DNA of 10,123 bases from CAYVQE01 sp964633205 (GTDB lineage Bacteria; Myxococcota; B64-G9): assembly GCA_964633205.1 (NCBI GenBank), contig CAZWFN010000187.1, positions 1-10,123 of the forward strand, in the 5' to 3' direction. Shown here piece by piece: positions 1 to 6,542 of this stretch. Numbering within the stretch: position 1 is the first letter of the stretch; each line of letters opens with the position of its first letter. Position numbers and translations under genes: made by a program. The notes under the pieces were generated by a model, which ran no database searches, was not told the origin of the DNA, and saw only the letters and a program-made list of their open reading frames with translations.

Positions 1-33
1 GCCCGGATCGATCTCTGCGGGGTCCGACGTCAT
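1..33 (-). CDS. Possible start of the next gene, cut by the window edge
   Basis: An ATG at 33 opens a reading frame on the minus strand that stays open to the window edge (MTSDPAEIDPG, 11 codons). It lies 15 nt beyond the DUF1847 stop, which suits the next gene of a leftward operon. No convincing Shine-Dalgarno precedes it, and eleven codons are too few to judge coding character or function, so it may be chance. Confidence 0.25.
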   Translation of the reverse strand, partial: MTSDPAEIDPG

Positions 34-48
34 GGATGCGGCCGGGAT

Positions 49-696
49 TCAGTCTTCCAACAGCCGGCGGTAGTAGGAGCGGGCATTGTAGAGCACCGCG
101 GCCGGGTTGTGGCCGGTGACCCGATCCTTGGCCACCAGCACGGTGACCGGGGCCCGGGCGTGGCGGAAGTAGAGGCTGTCGTGGCCGACGCACAGTCCGA
201 TCAACACGTGCAGCCCGCAGCCGGCGTCGTCGAGCAGCCGCGCCTGGGCCATGGGATTGCACAGCGCCTCGAAGTCGGCGTCGCGCACCTGCTCGTCGCG
301 GCCCAGGCCGAGCTCGGTCTTGGGGATGGCGCCCACCTTGCAGGCGACCGTGGAGACCCGAAAGCCGCCGGCCTCGAAGATCGCCTGGGCGCGGGCCGTC
401 TCGCGCAGCAGCCCGACGCAGCAGGCCAGGCCGAGGTGCTCGACCTCCAGCCGGCGCGCCAGGGCCATGACCTCCTCGACCCGGGTGTCGCGACAGTAGC
501 CGGCCGCCTCGGTCCGCGCCGCGGCCTGCGCCAGCCGCCGGTCCTCCCCCGCCTGCCCATAGGCCTCGCGCACCGCCGCCAGCAAATCCGCTCGGTGTAC
601 CATCGGGCAATGCTGCGGCGGCTCGCGTTCCTCGGGGCCGCGCTTGCAGGCCAGCACTCCGCAGCCGGCACAGCGCAAACGGTAGTCCGCCGCCAT
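49..696 (-). CDS. DUF1847 family cysteine-rich protein
   Basis: Encodes 215 residues resembling the DUF1847 family, a set of small, probably cytoplasmic proteins without an established function. The N-terminus carries a cysteine cluster, C9-x2-C12-x4-C17 followed by C30 in a HCPM motif, which looks like a metal or Fe-S site. Further conserved-looking cysteines occur in YCRDTR, LACCVGLL, ACKVG, LCNPMAQA and GLCVGHDSLY. There is no signal peptide or membrane segment. The ATG at 696 is supported by a strong GGAGGAGG Shine-Dalgarno 8 nt upstream, the clearest ribosome site in the window. A 70-nt gap separates it from the repair fusion upstream, with a possible promoter, so it may be expressed independently of the LPS genes. 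The family assignment is from recalled motifs; any enzymatic or sensory role is unknown. Confidence 0.85.
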   Translation of the reverse strand: MAADYRLRCAGCGVLACKRGPEEREPPQHCPMVHRADLLAAVREAYGQAGEDRRLAQAAARTEAAGYCRDTRVEEVMALARRLEVEHLGLACCVGLLRETARAQAIFEAGGFRVSTVACKVGAIPKTELGLGRDEQVRDADFEALCNPMAQARLLDDAGCGLHVLIGLCVGHDSLYFRHARAPVTVLVAKDRVTGHNPAAVLYNARSYYRRLLED

Positions 697-732
697 GGCG
701 AAAACCTCCTCCCGCCCCTCCCCAGCACGCCC

Positions 733-762
733 CTGATACCATACCGACTTCGAATTGTGTAA
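733..762 (-). promoter_or_regulatory. Possible sigma70-type promoter for the DUF1847 gene
   Basis: On the minus strand TTACAC (762-757) and TATCAG (738-733) are 18 nt apart, each matching the sigma70 consensus at four of six positions. A start about 7 nt downstream would give a leader of roughly 30 nt carrying the strong Shine-Dalgarno. The matches are weak, and the gene could instead be read through from the LPS operon. Confidence 0.3.
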
Positions 763-766
763 TCGC

Positions 767-1918
767 TCAGGGGGCCAGGCCGCCGGACTCGGTGGAGCGC
801 CACAGGTACCAGGTGGCCACCGAGCGGTAGGGTCGGAAACGATCGCCCCAGGCGGCGATGGCGGCGCGGTCGTCCGCGTCGAGGCCGCTCAAGCGGGCCA
901 CCGCCCGGCGCAGGCCCAGGTCGCCCACCGGCCAGACGTCCAGCCGCTGCAGGTGGAAGATCAAGAACATCTGCACCGACCACAGCCCCAGCCCGCGCAC
1001 CGCGGTCAGCGTCCGGATCACCTGCGCGTCGTCCAGCCGACCGAGCCGCGCGGGCCGCAGCCGGCCGGCGGCCACCCGGGCGGCCAGATCGCGCAGATAG
1101 CCGATCTTCTGCCGCGACAGCCCGACCGCCCTGAGCGCCGCGTCGTCCAGGCCGGCCAGCTGCTGCGGGTGCGGGTAGCCGCGGCCGCTGCCCAGCCGCC
1201 GCAGCCGGCCGGCGATGGTGCCGGCGGCCTTCATCGACAGCTGCTGGTAGACGATGGACTCGACCAGCACGTCGTAGGCCGCCGGCGAGGGCCCCAGCCG
1301 CGGCAGGTAAGGCCCGGCGGAATCGATCACCGGCCCCAGCGCGGGCGCGGCGCGGCGCACCCGCTCCATGGCCTCGGCGTGGCGCGCATCCAGCACCACC
1401 CCCTCGAGCCACAGCAGCCGCGCCTTGAGCGCCGGGCCGGCGGCGGCCGAAAACCCGCCCAGCCGGCGATCGGCGGTCAGCACCCGGTGGCAGGGCACCA
1501 GCAGTGGCACGGGGTTGGCGGCCATGGCGCGCCCGACCGCCCGCGCCGCTGCGGGCGCGCCCAGCTGCCGGGCCAGCGCGCCGTAGCTGATCACCTGCCC
1601 CGGGCCCACCCGGCGCAGCTGCTGATAGACCCGCCGGGCGAACTCGCTGGCCGCGCTCAGATCGAGTGCGGCTCGACCCAGGCTCGCGGGACGGCCGTCC
1701 AGGTGGGCTTGGATGCGCTCCAGCGTGCGGCTCACCTCGGCCGGCGGTCGCTCCAGCAGAGGTCGGCCGGGCACTGCCCGGGCCAAGCGCGCGGCACAGC
1801 CGTCCGTCCCGCCGGCGGGCAGCAGCAGCCGATCGAAGCCGCGCGCCGTCCAGGCCAGCCCGCAGCGACCGATGGCCGTATCGAACAGCGTCGTTCCGGA
1901 CCCCGCACGCCAGGCCAT
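767..1918 (-). CDS. Fused O6-alkylguanine-DNA alkyltransferase and 3-methyladenine DNA glycosylase (Ogt-AlkA)
   Basis: A 383-residue two-domain cytoplasmic DNA repair protein. Residues about 10-175 form an Ogt/MGMT domain: an RNase H-like N-terminal part, the helix-turn-helix RAVGRAMAANP (126-136) with the presumed arginine finger R126, and the active-site motif PCHRV (142-146) whose C143 would accept the alkyl group irreversibly. Residues about 185-380 form an HhH-GPD glycosylase domain of the AlkA family, with VYQQLSMKAAGTIAGRL (223-239), the hairpin VRGLGLWSVQMF (307-318) and the presumed catalytic aspartate D333 in WPVGDLGLRR. Direct reversal of O6-alkylguanine and excision of 3-methyladenine are thus combined in one chain. 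There is no Ada-type zinc-binding N-terminus or AraC domain, so it is not itself an Ada-like regulator. It starts 3 nt after the lpxK stop, with a purine-rich GGGGACGG upstream, so it is probably co-transcribed with the LPS genes. Confidence 0.92.
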   Translation of the reverse strand: MAWRAGSGTTLFDTAIGRCGLAWTARGFDRLLLPAGGTDGCAARLARAVPGRPLLERPPAEVSRTLERIQAHLDGRPASLGRAALDLSAASEFARRVYQQLRRVGPGQVISYGALARQLGAPAAARAVGRAMAANPVPLLVPCHRVLTADRRLGGFSAAAGPALKARLLWLEGVVLDARHAEAMERVRRAAPALGPVIDSAGPYLPRLGPSPAAYDVLVESIVYQQLSMKAAGTIAGRLRRLGSGRGYPHPQQLAGLDDAALRAVGLSRQKIGYLRDLAARVAAGRLRPARLGRLDDAQVIRTLTAVRGLGLWSVQMFLIFHLQRLDVWPVGDLGLRRAVARLSGLDADDRAAIAAWGDRFRPYRSVATWYLWRSTESGGLAP

Positions 1919-1921
1919 GGC

Positions 1922-3037
1922 TCAAACGCCGTCCCCGCAAGCACCGTCGCCGGCGTGCTCGGCATCCGGGTCGCCGGCCAGCAGGCGCTCCAGGTCGGCG
2001 GCCAGCCGCCGGCGGCCGCCGCCGGCCGGCCAGCGGGCCTCCAGCCGCAGCGCCGCCAAGGGCAGCCCGGGCGGCGGCTGGGTGACCTTGACCAGATCCT
2101 TCTCGGTCACCACCAGGGCATCGGCCTCGGCCCGACGCACCCGCTCGGCCAGCCGGGCCAGCCGGCGGCTGCCCAAGGGGCGGTGGTCGCCCAGGGCCAG
2201 CAGCTCGACCACCTCGAGCCCGAAGCGCTGCAGGTTCGCGCGGAACCCCTCGGGGTCGGCCACACCACAGGCGGCCACCACCCGCCCGGGCAGATCGGCG
2301 TCCCAGGGCTGCAGCTGCGCGCCGCGGACCAGCCCGGCCGGCACGAAGGCACAGGCGGCGGCGTCCGGGCCCGGCAGCAGCCGGTGCCGGCGGCGCAGCG
2401 CCTCGGGCTCGGCGTCGCCGGCGTGGGTGAACACCAGCCAGGAAGCCCGGGCCGCGGCCGCCGGCGGCTCGCGCAGCGGTCCGGCCGGCAGCAGCCGGCG
2501 GTTGCCCAAGCCCCGCCGGGCGTGGACGGCCAACAGGTCGCGATCGCGGGCCAGCCGCCGGTGCTGGAAAGCGTCATCGCAGACCAGCACGTCGGGTCGC
2601 CAGGTCTCGATGGCCAGTCGGGCGGCGTCGACGCGATCCTCGCCCACCACCACTGCGGCGTCCGGGCAGCGGGCCGCGATCAGGGCCGGCTCGTCGCCGG
2701 CGCTGCGGGCGTCGAGCGCCGCCGTGCCCGGCACGCGGACCATCCGGGTGCCGCGGCTCGCCCGGCCCCAGCCGCGCGACAGCACCGCCACCCGCGCGCC
2801 TAGCTCGTCGAGCAGGCCCACCAACTCGATCACCAGCGGCGTCTTGCCGCTGCCGCCGGCGGTCAGATTGCCCACCGCGATCACCGGCCGGTCCACCCGC
2901 ACCGGCCGCAGCCCGGTCCGGTGCAGCGCCAGCCCGGCCCGGTAGGGCCAGGCCAGCGGCCGCAAGCCGCGGCCCAGGGCCCGGCCGGCCCAACCACCCT
3001 CGGCGGGATACCAGATGCCATCGATCCAGGTGCTCAT
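1922..3037 (-). CDS. lpxK: Tetraacyldisaccharide 4'-kinase LpxK
   Basis: A 371-residue lipid A kinase that phosphorylates the 4' position of the tetraacyl disaccharide to give lipid IVA, at the inner face of the cytoplasmic membrane. Visible family motifs are the Walker A loop AGGSGKT (60-66) after PVIAVGNLT, LSRGWGR (86-92), GDEPALIA (114-121), DDAFQHR (154-160, where the family usually has DDGxQH), LPAGPLREP (183-191) and a C-terminal VTEKDLVK. The N-terminal segment to about 50 is the usual membrane-associating helix. Length is slightly above the 320-350 typical for the family. The ATG at 3037 has GAGG 5 nt upstream and lies 12 nt after the heptosyltransferase stop; the next gene starts 3 nt after its own stop, indicating one transcript. 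Confidence 0.96.
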   Translation of the reverse strand: MSTWIDGIWYPAEGGWAGRALGRGLRPLAWPYRAGLALHRTGLRPVRVDRPVIAVGNLTAGGSGKTPLVIELVGLLDELGARVAVLSRGWGRASRGTRMVRVPGTAALDARSAGDEPALIAARCPDAAVVVGEDRVDAARLAIETWRPDVLVCDDAFQHRRLARDRDLLAVHARRGLGNRRLLPAGPLREPPAAAARASWLVFTHAGDAEPEALRRRHRLLPGPDAAACAFVPAGLVRGAQLQPWDADLPGRVVAACGVADPEGFRANLQRFGLEVVELLALGDHRPLGSRRLARLAERVRRAEADALVVTEKDLVKVTQPPPGLPLAALRLEARWPAGGGRRRLAADLERLLAGDPDAEHAGDGACGDGV

Positions 3038-3049
3038 GCGATCCTCGCT

Positions 3050-4099
3050 TCACTCGCGGGCGGCGGCTCTCACCGGCGCCCCCAGCATGCTGCCGGCCGC
3101 CTGCCAGACGCGCTCCGGTCGCAGCTGGCGCATGCAGTCCAGGGTCCCCAGCGGACAGCTCTGGCCGCCGTGGTTGGAGCACGGGCTGCAGGCCAGCTGC
3201 TGGCGCAACACCTCGACCCGCGGGCCGATCGGGGCCCAGCGCGCCGGGGAGGTGGGGCCGAACAGCACCAGGGTGGCCACGCCCAAGGCGGCGGCCATAT
3301 GGGCCGGGCCGCTGTCGGGGCTGATGACCAGATCGCAGGCAGCCAGCGCCGCGGCCAACGCGGCCAGGTCACCGCCGGCCAACGCGGTCCAGCCACCCGG
3401 CGCCAGGTCCCGGCCGATGGCCGCGGCCAGGGCCGCCTCGCCGTCGCCGCCCAGCAGCACCACCGACCAGCCGGCCCGCTGGCAGCGTTCGGCCAGCGCC
3501 CGCCAGTGGACCAGCGGCCAAGCCTTGGTGGCGTGCCGCGCCGCCGGCACCAACCCCACGCGTGGCCGCCGGACCGAACCGGCCAGCCGGTCTCGGACCC
3601 GCCCGCCGGCATCCGGGTCGCAGACCAGCTCGGGCCGCGGCGGCTCCTGGCCGGCGCTGGCCGGCGCCACATCGAGCAGTGCCAGGTAGCGCCAGATCTG
3701 GTGCGGCGCGCCCAGCACCGCATCGCGACCCAGCATGGCCCGGACCAAGCCCCAACCCCGGCGCTTGACCAGGGTCAGACGCTCGGCCGGCCGCAACCGG
3801 GCGGCCAGCACGGCGGTGCGCAGCTTGTGCTGCAGGTCGACCAGCAGCGCCACCCGACCCAGTTCGGCGGCCAGCCGGCCGATGCCCGCCGGCCCCCGAT
3901 GGCGGCCGCTGTGATCGAAGGTCACCACCCGATCCAGGTGTGGGTTGCCGGTCAGCAGCGGCTCGTAGCCGGCGTCGACCAGCCAGCTCAGCCGGGCCTG
4001 CGGGTAGCGCTGGCGCAGAGCGCGCGCCACCGGGGTGGCCAGCAGCACGTCGCCCACCGAGCTCAGCCGCACCAGCAGGATGTGCGCCGGATCGCTCAC
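3050..4099 (-). CDS. LPS heptosyltransferase (glycosyltransferase family 9)
   Basis: A 349-residue GT9 enzyme that should transfer L-glycero-D-manno-heptose from ADP-heptose to the Kdo-lipid A inner core on the cytoplasmic side of the inner membrane. The N-terminal domain begins ILLVRLSSVGDVLLATP, with D17 at the position of the catalytic aspartate in WaaC. The second domain has K192 in RHATKAWP, LLGGDGE (215-221) and ISPDSGPAHMAAALG (259-273), which binds the nucleotide sugar. The C-terminus has four cysteines (C304, C307, C315, C322) in a CxPC...CP...CM pattern common in WaaF-like members. Whether it adds the first (WaaC) or second (WaaF) heptose cannot be decided here, so no symbol is given. 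It starts with GTG, whose GTGA overlaps the waaA TGA by 4 nt, with GGAG about 8 nt upstream, so translation is probably coupled. Confidence 0.93.
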   Translation of the reverse strand: MSDPAHILLVRLSSVGDVLLATPVARALRQRYPQARLSWLVDAGYEPLLTGNPHLDRVVTFDHSGRHRGPAGIGRLAAELGRVALLVDLQHKLRTAVLAARLRPAERLTLVKRRGWGLVRAMLGRDAVLGAPHQIWRYLALLDVAPASAGQEPPRPELVCDPDAGGRVRDRLAGSVRRPRVGLVPAARHATKAWPLVHWRALAERCQRAGWSVVLLGGDGEAALAAAIGRDLAPGGWTALAGGDLAALAAALAACDLVISPDSGPAHMAAALGVATLVLFGPTSPARWAPIGPRVEVLRQQLACSPCSNHGGQSCPLGTLDCMRQLRPERVWQAAGSMLGAPVRAAARE

Positions 4100-5382
4100 G
4101 TCTGCGGCTCCGCCCCGCCCGCAGCCAATAGCTCCGCGATGGCCTCGGCGTTGGCCTGGCTGGCCCCGCTGACCGACCGCACCGCCTGCTGCGCCATCCG
4201 GCCCAGCCGCTCCAGCTCATCCGGGCTGTCCAGCAGCTCGGCCAGGGTGCGCTGCAGCCGGGCGGCGTCCGGCAGCTGGATGCCGCCGCGGCCCTGCAGC
4301 ACCCGGACGCTGTCGGCGAAGTTCTCCATGTGGGGGCCGAACAGCACCGGCCGGGCGCAGGCCGCCGGCTCCAGGATGTTCTGCCCCCCGCGCTCGACGA
4401 AGCTGCCGCCGACGAACACCACCGTGGCCAGCCGGTAGAGCCGGGCCAGCTCACCCACCGTGTCGAGTACCACCACCGGCTCGCGCCCGGCGCCAGCCGA
4501 GCGCAGCCCGCAGTCCAGCCCCCGCTCGGCGGCCAGATCGCACAGCCGACCGGCGCGCTCCGGATAGCGCGGGGCGATGACCAGCCGCAGGTCGGGTCGG
4601 TCCCGGCGCAGGCCGGCGAAGACCTCGAGCAGCAGGCCTTCCTCTCCCTCGTGGGTGCTGCCCGCCACCCAGAGGCGGTCGGCGGGCTGGACGCCGAGCG
4701 CGCGGCGCAGCTCGGCTTCGGCCTCGGGGTCGGCGGCGGCGATGGCGGCCACCCGGTCGAATTTGGTGTTGCCGGTCACCCGGACCCGATCGGCCGGCGC
4801 GCCGATGGCCAGCGCGTGCTGGGCCTCGATCGGATCGCGCATGCACAGCCGATCCACCCGGGCCAGCGGGTTGCCGATCAGCCGATACAGCCAGCGGTAG
4901 CGGCCCAGGGCGCGCTCGTGGAAACGACCGTTGCTGATCAGGATGCGGGCGCCGGCCCGATCAGCGCAGCGGATCAGTGCCGGCCATACCTCGGCATACT
5001 CCAGCACCAGCACGGCGGGCCGTACCCGGCGCACCACCCGGGCGACCGCCCAGGGCAGATCGTAGGGCAGGTAGCCTACCGCATCGACACCCAGCCGGCC
5101 CTGGCGGGCCAGCGCCATGCCCGTGTTGGTCACCGTGGTCAGCAACAGCCGGCACTCCGGCAGCTGCTGGCGCAGGGCCGCGATCACCGGCTGCAGCGCC
5201 AGCAGGTCGCCGGCCGAGGCCCCGTGCAGCCAGATCCGCGGGCCCGGGCCCAGCCCGGGCCAGTGCCGGGGATGGATGCCCAACCGGGCGGCCAGCCCCG
5301 CCCGCAACCGGGGATGGAGCAGCAACACCGGCCACAGCAGCAAAAAGGCCAGATGCACCAACAATACGTAGACCGCGAACAT
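4096..5382 (-). CDS. waaA: Kdo transferase WaaA (KdtA), with unusual active-site motifs
   Basis: A 428-residue GT30 family protein that attaches 3-deoxy-D-manno-octulosonic acid from CMP-Kdo to lipid IVA. An N-terminal hydrophobic helix (about 2-23) anchors it in the inner membrane. Family motifs include LPYDLPWAV, GNTKFD, GSTHEGEE (241-248), APRYPER, DTVGELARLY and VGGSFVERGGQNILEP (from 324), in the usual order and near the usual length. Two conserved sites differ from E. coli: the HSVSVGE segment reads HGASAGD, ending at D59, where the glutamate is regarded as the catalytic base; and ETELWP reads YAEVWP (129-134). Kdo transfer is likely, but acceptor or donor may differ. The ATG at 5382 is preferred over the adjacent TTG at 5385; neither has a Shine-Dalgarno. 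The gene overlaps the heptosyltransferase by 4 nt and follows a candidate terminator. Confidence 0.9.
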   Translation of the reverse strand: MFAVYVLLVHLAFLLLWPVLLLHPRLRAGLAARLGIHPRHWPGLGPGPRIWLHGASAGDLLALQPVIAALRQQLPECRLLLTTVTNTGMALARQGRLGVDAVGYLPYDLPWAVARVVRRVRPAVLVLEYAEVWPALIRCADRAGARILISNGRFHERALGRYRWLYRLIGNPLARVDRLCMRDPIEAQHALAIGAPADRVRVTGNTKFDRVAAIAAADPEAEAELRRALGVQPADRLWVAGSTHEGEEGLLLEVFAGLRRDRPDLRLVIAPRYPERAGRLCDLAAERGLDCGLRSAGAGREPVVVLDTVGELARLYRLATVVFVGGSFVERGGQNILEPAACARPVLFGPHMENFADSVRVLQGRGGIQLPDAARLQRTLAELLDSPDELERLGRMAQQAVRSVSGASQANAEAIAELLAAGGAEPQT

Positions 5383-5435
5383 CAAGCCGAGACTACGCCC
5401 GGCCCGCGCATCGCGTCCAGCGAGAATCGGCCCGG

Positions 5436-5460
5436 AAAAACCCCGCCCCCAGGGCCGGGG
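5436..5460 (-). terminator. Candidate intrinsic terminator after the acyltransferase gene
   Basis: Read on the minus strand, a GC-only hairpin (5460-5441; five pairs, one mismatch, then up to three pairs with a tight loop) is followed directly by TTTTT (5440-5436). It begins 9 nt beyond the acyltransferase stop codon. It could end or attenuate transcription before waaA. The stem is imperfect and the T-run short, so leakage into waaA is plausible. Confidence 0.5.
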
Positions 5461-5469
5461 CCGCTGCGG

Positions 5470-6141
5470 TCAGGCCGCATCCACCTCGGCGTCCAGCTCG
5501 CGCAGCCGGCGACCCAGCTCGGCGGCCAGCCCCGGCGCGTCGCAGCCCTCGGGCCGGCGGGCCACCCACAGCGGCTCGCCGAAGGCCACCGTGGCGCGGG
5601 TGAAGGGCTTGGGGATCGCGAACCGGTCCCAGGCGCGGCGCAGCACCCAGCGGCGGCGGAACCCGACCGTGATCGGCACGATGGGCACGCCCGCCGTCCA
5701 GGCCAGGGCGATGATGCCCGGCTTGGCCACCGCGGCCGGTCCCCGGGGACCATCGACCGCCACGCCGACGGACACGCCGGCGCGCAGCCGCCGGCCCATG
5801 GCCACCAACCCGGCCAGCCCCGACCGCGAGCTCGACCCGCGCACCACCTCCAGACCGAATCGGCGGCAGACGAGGCTCTGCAGACAGCCGTCGCGGCTCA
5901 GCGAGGTCATCACCGCCAGGCGGCGGCCGCGCTCCGGATTGGCCTTGAACAGCGCCAGCTGGCGCCCGTGCCAGAAGGCATACAGCAACGGCCCGCCGCC
6001 GGCCCGGGCCCGCTGCAGCCGCTCGCCGTGGCGCTGGCGAATGCGCACCAGCGCCAGCAGCAGGCGCGCCAGGGCCCAGATCAGCCAGGCCTGCCAGGCG
6101 AGCCAGATTGCGGTGAATCTGCTGTTGGGACCGGCGGCCAT
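5470..6141 (-). CDS. DUF374 family acyltransferase, LpxJ-like candidate lipid A late acyltransferase
   Basis: A 223-residue membrane-associated acyltransferase of the DUF374 branch of the lysophospholipid acyltransferase superfamily. A hydrophobic N-terminal segment (about 11-33) is followed by YAFWHGRQL with H58, MTSLSRDG (78-85), the loop RGSSSR (101-106) and VDGPRGP (129-135), all family hallmarks. To my knowledge Helicobacter LpxJ, a non-canonical lipid A secondary acyltransferase, belongs to DUF374. With waaA, a heptosyltransferase and lpxK downstream, a role in lipid A acylation is the natural inference; a phospholipid substrate remains possible. In-frame starts TTG 6177 and GTG 6150 exist; ATG 6141 is chosen because upstream residues look non-family and a promoter-like TTGACC lies at 6177. 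It is the first gene of the LPS group, 84 nt and a candidate terminator ahead of waaA. Confidence 0.88.
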   Translation of the reverse strand: MAAGPNSRFTAIWLAWQAWLIWALARLLLALVRIRQRHGERLQRARAGGGPLLYAFWHGRQLALFKANPERGRRLAVMTSLSRDGCLQSLVCRRFGLEVVRGSSSRSGLAGLVAMGRRLRAGVSVGVAVDGPRGPAAVAKPGIIALAWTAGVPIVPITVGFRRRWVLRRAWDRFAIPKPFTRATVAFGEPLWVARRPEGCDAPGLAAELGRRLRELDAEVDAA

Positions 6142-6148
6142 GGCCGCC

Positions 6149-6177
6149 ACTGTTCCACGCTGGATCGGTATGGTCAA
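6149..6177 (-). promoter_or_regulatory. Possible promoter just upstream of the acyltransferase start
   Basis: Minus-strand TTGACC (6177-6172) matches the -35 consensus at five of six positions. Seventeen nt further, AACAGT (6154-6149) is a poor -10 (three of six). Transcription would begin at 6141-6142, on or next to the ATG, the same geometry as the two promoters near 8600-8690. The weak -10 keeps confidence low. Confidence 0.35.
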
Positions 6178-6183
6178 GATACA

Positions 6184-6296
6184 GGGAACGGCCGCGGACC
6201 CGGGTTGGGGGCAGGTTCCCGGCCTAGACCACGGCCGGGAACCCGCTCCACCCGCCTCCCCCTGGATGGCGTCCCGCGTTCCCCCAGTGGGTTCCC
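6184..6296. promoter_or_regulatory. Cluster of five GGGAAC/GTTCCC elements upstream of the LPS genes
   Basis: The hexamer GGGAAC or its complement GTTCCC occurs at 6184, 6215, 6237, 6278 and 6291. Successive spacings are 31, 22, 41 and 13 bp; the first three are close to whole helical turns, which would place sites on one DNA face. The cluster ends 7 bp upstream of the possible -35 of the acyltransferase gene. It looks like a multi-site operator, but no regulator is identifiable from this window. Confidence 0.4.
6214..6243. repeat. Perfect 11-bp inverted repeat with 8-nt spacer
   Basis: GGTTCCCGGCC (6214-6224) is exactly complementary to GGCCGGGAACC (6233-6243) around the spacer TAGACCAC. 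It contains two of the GGGAAC/GTTCCC elements. No T-run follows on either strand, so it is unlikely to be an intrinsic terminator. An operator dyad, or a hairpin in a longer leader transcript, are the likelier readings. Confidence 0.7.
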
Positions 6297-6542
6297 CGAC
6301 GACACCTGTCAGCTGTCATCCGCCTGGCTGCCAGCCTTGTGTCCACACCTTTGGACACCGGCGGAAGTTTTTTCATACTCCAATCTGTCGCCAACGAGCC
6401 ATAACCAACCGTTTTTTCGAGATCCGCTTGTCAACGACCCAATCATCCGTTCTGACTGAAATATTTACAGCAAGAATTGGGCCACTCTGCCGCAATGAGC
6501 CAGAGCACCATCCGGCAAAACAGCAGCGATCCCGGGAAAGGC
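6297..6542. other. Intergenic, relatively AT-rich stretch without a recognisable gene
   Basis: This lies between the GGGAAC cluster and the end of the aminotransferase gene. Its part from about 6337 to 6520 is clearly poorer in G+C than the rest of the window. It contains a 7-bp dyad GTGTCCA/TGGACAC (6339-6345 and 6352-6358), two runs of six T on the plus strand (6368-6373 and 6412-6417, both in GTTTTTTC) and a minus-strand TTGACA (6434-6429) without a -10 at normal spacing. I find no convincing open reading frame, terminator for the aminotransferase, or RNA gene. A distal LPS promoter, curved DNA or a small RNA are possible. Confidence 0.4.

Noticed and set aside
201..1940. Open frame of 579 codons on the minus strand covering parts of two genes
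   Set aside because: It is an out-of-frame reading across the repair fusion and the DUF1847 gene, dominated by Arg, Ala and Gly.
2565..2585. DDAFQH in LpxK in place of the usual DDGxQH as a sign of inactivity
   Set aside because: The aspartates, glutamine and histidine are kept and all other kinase motifs are intact. A Gly to Ala change at this position is probably tolerated.
755..2803. Open frame of 682 codons on the plus strand
   Set aside because: It is antisense to the Ogt-AlkA fusion and lpxK, with low-complexity Gln/Pro/Arg composition and no recognisable motif.
6339..6373. Intrinsic terminator on the plus strand (7-bp dyad followed by six T)
   Set aside because: The T-run starts 9 nt after the stem, the stem is short, and no plus-strand gene lies upstream to be terminated.
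6429..6434. Perfect minus-strand TTGACA as an LPS operon promoter
   Set aside because: No acceptable -10 hexamer is found 16-18 nt downstream; the nearest AT-rich candidates are at the wrong spacing.
4330..6459. Open frame of 709 codons on the plus strand, rich in Gln, Pro, Gly and His
   Set aside because: It lies opposite waaA and the acyltransferase gene, both with clear family motifs. Long antisense frames are expected at this G+C content, and its composition is that of a shadow.
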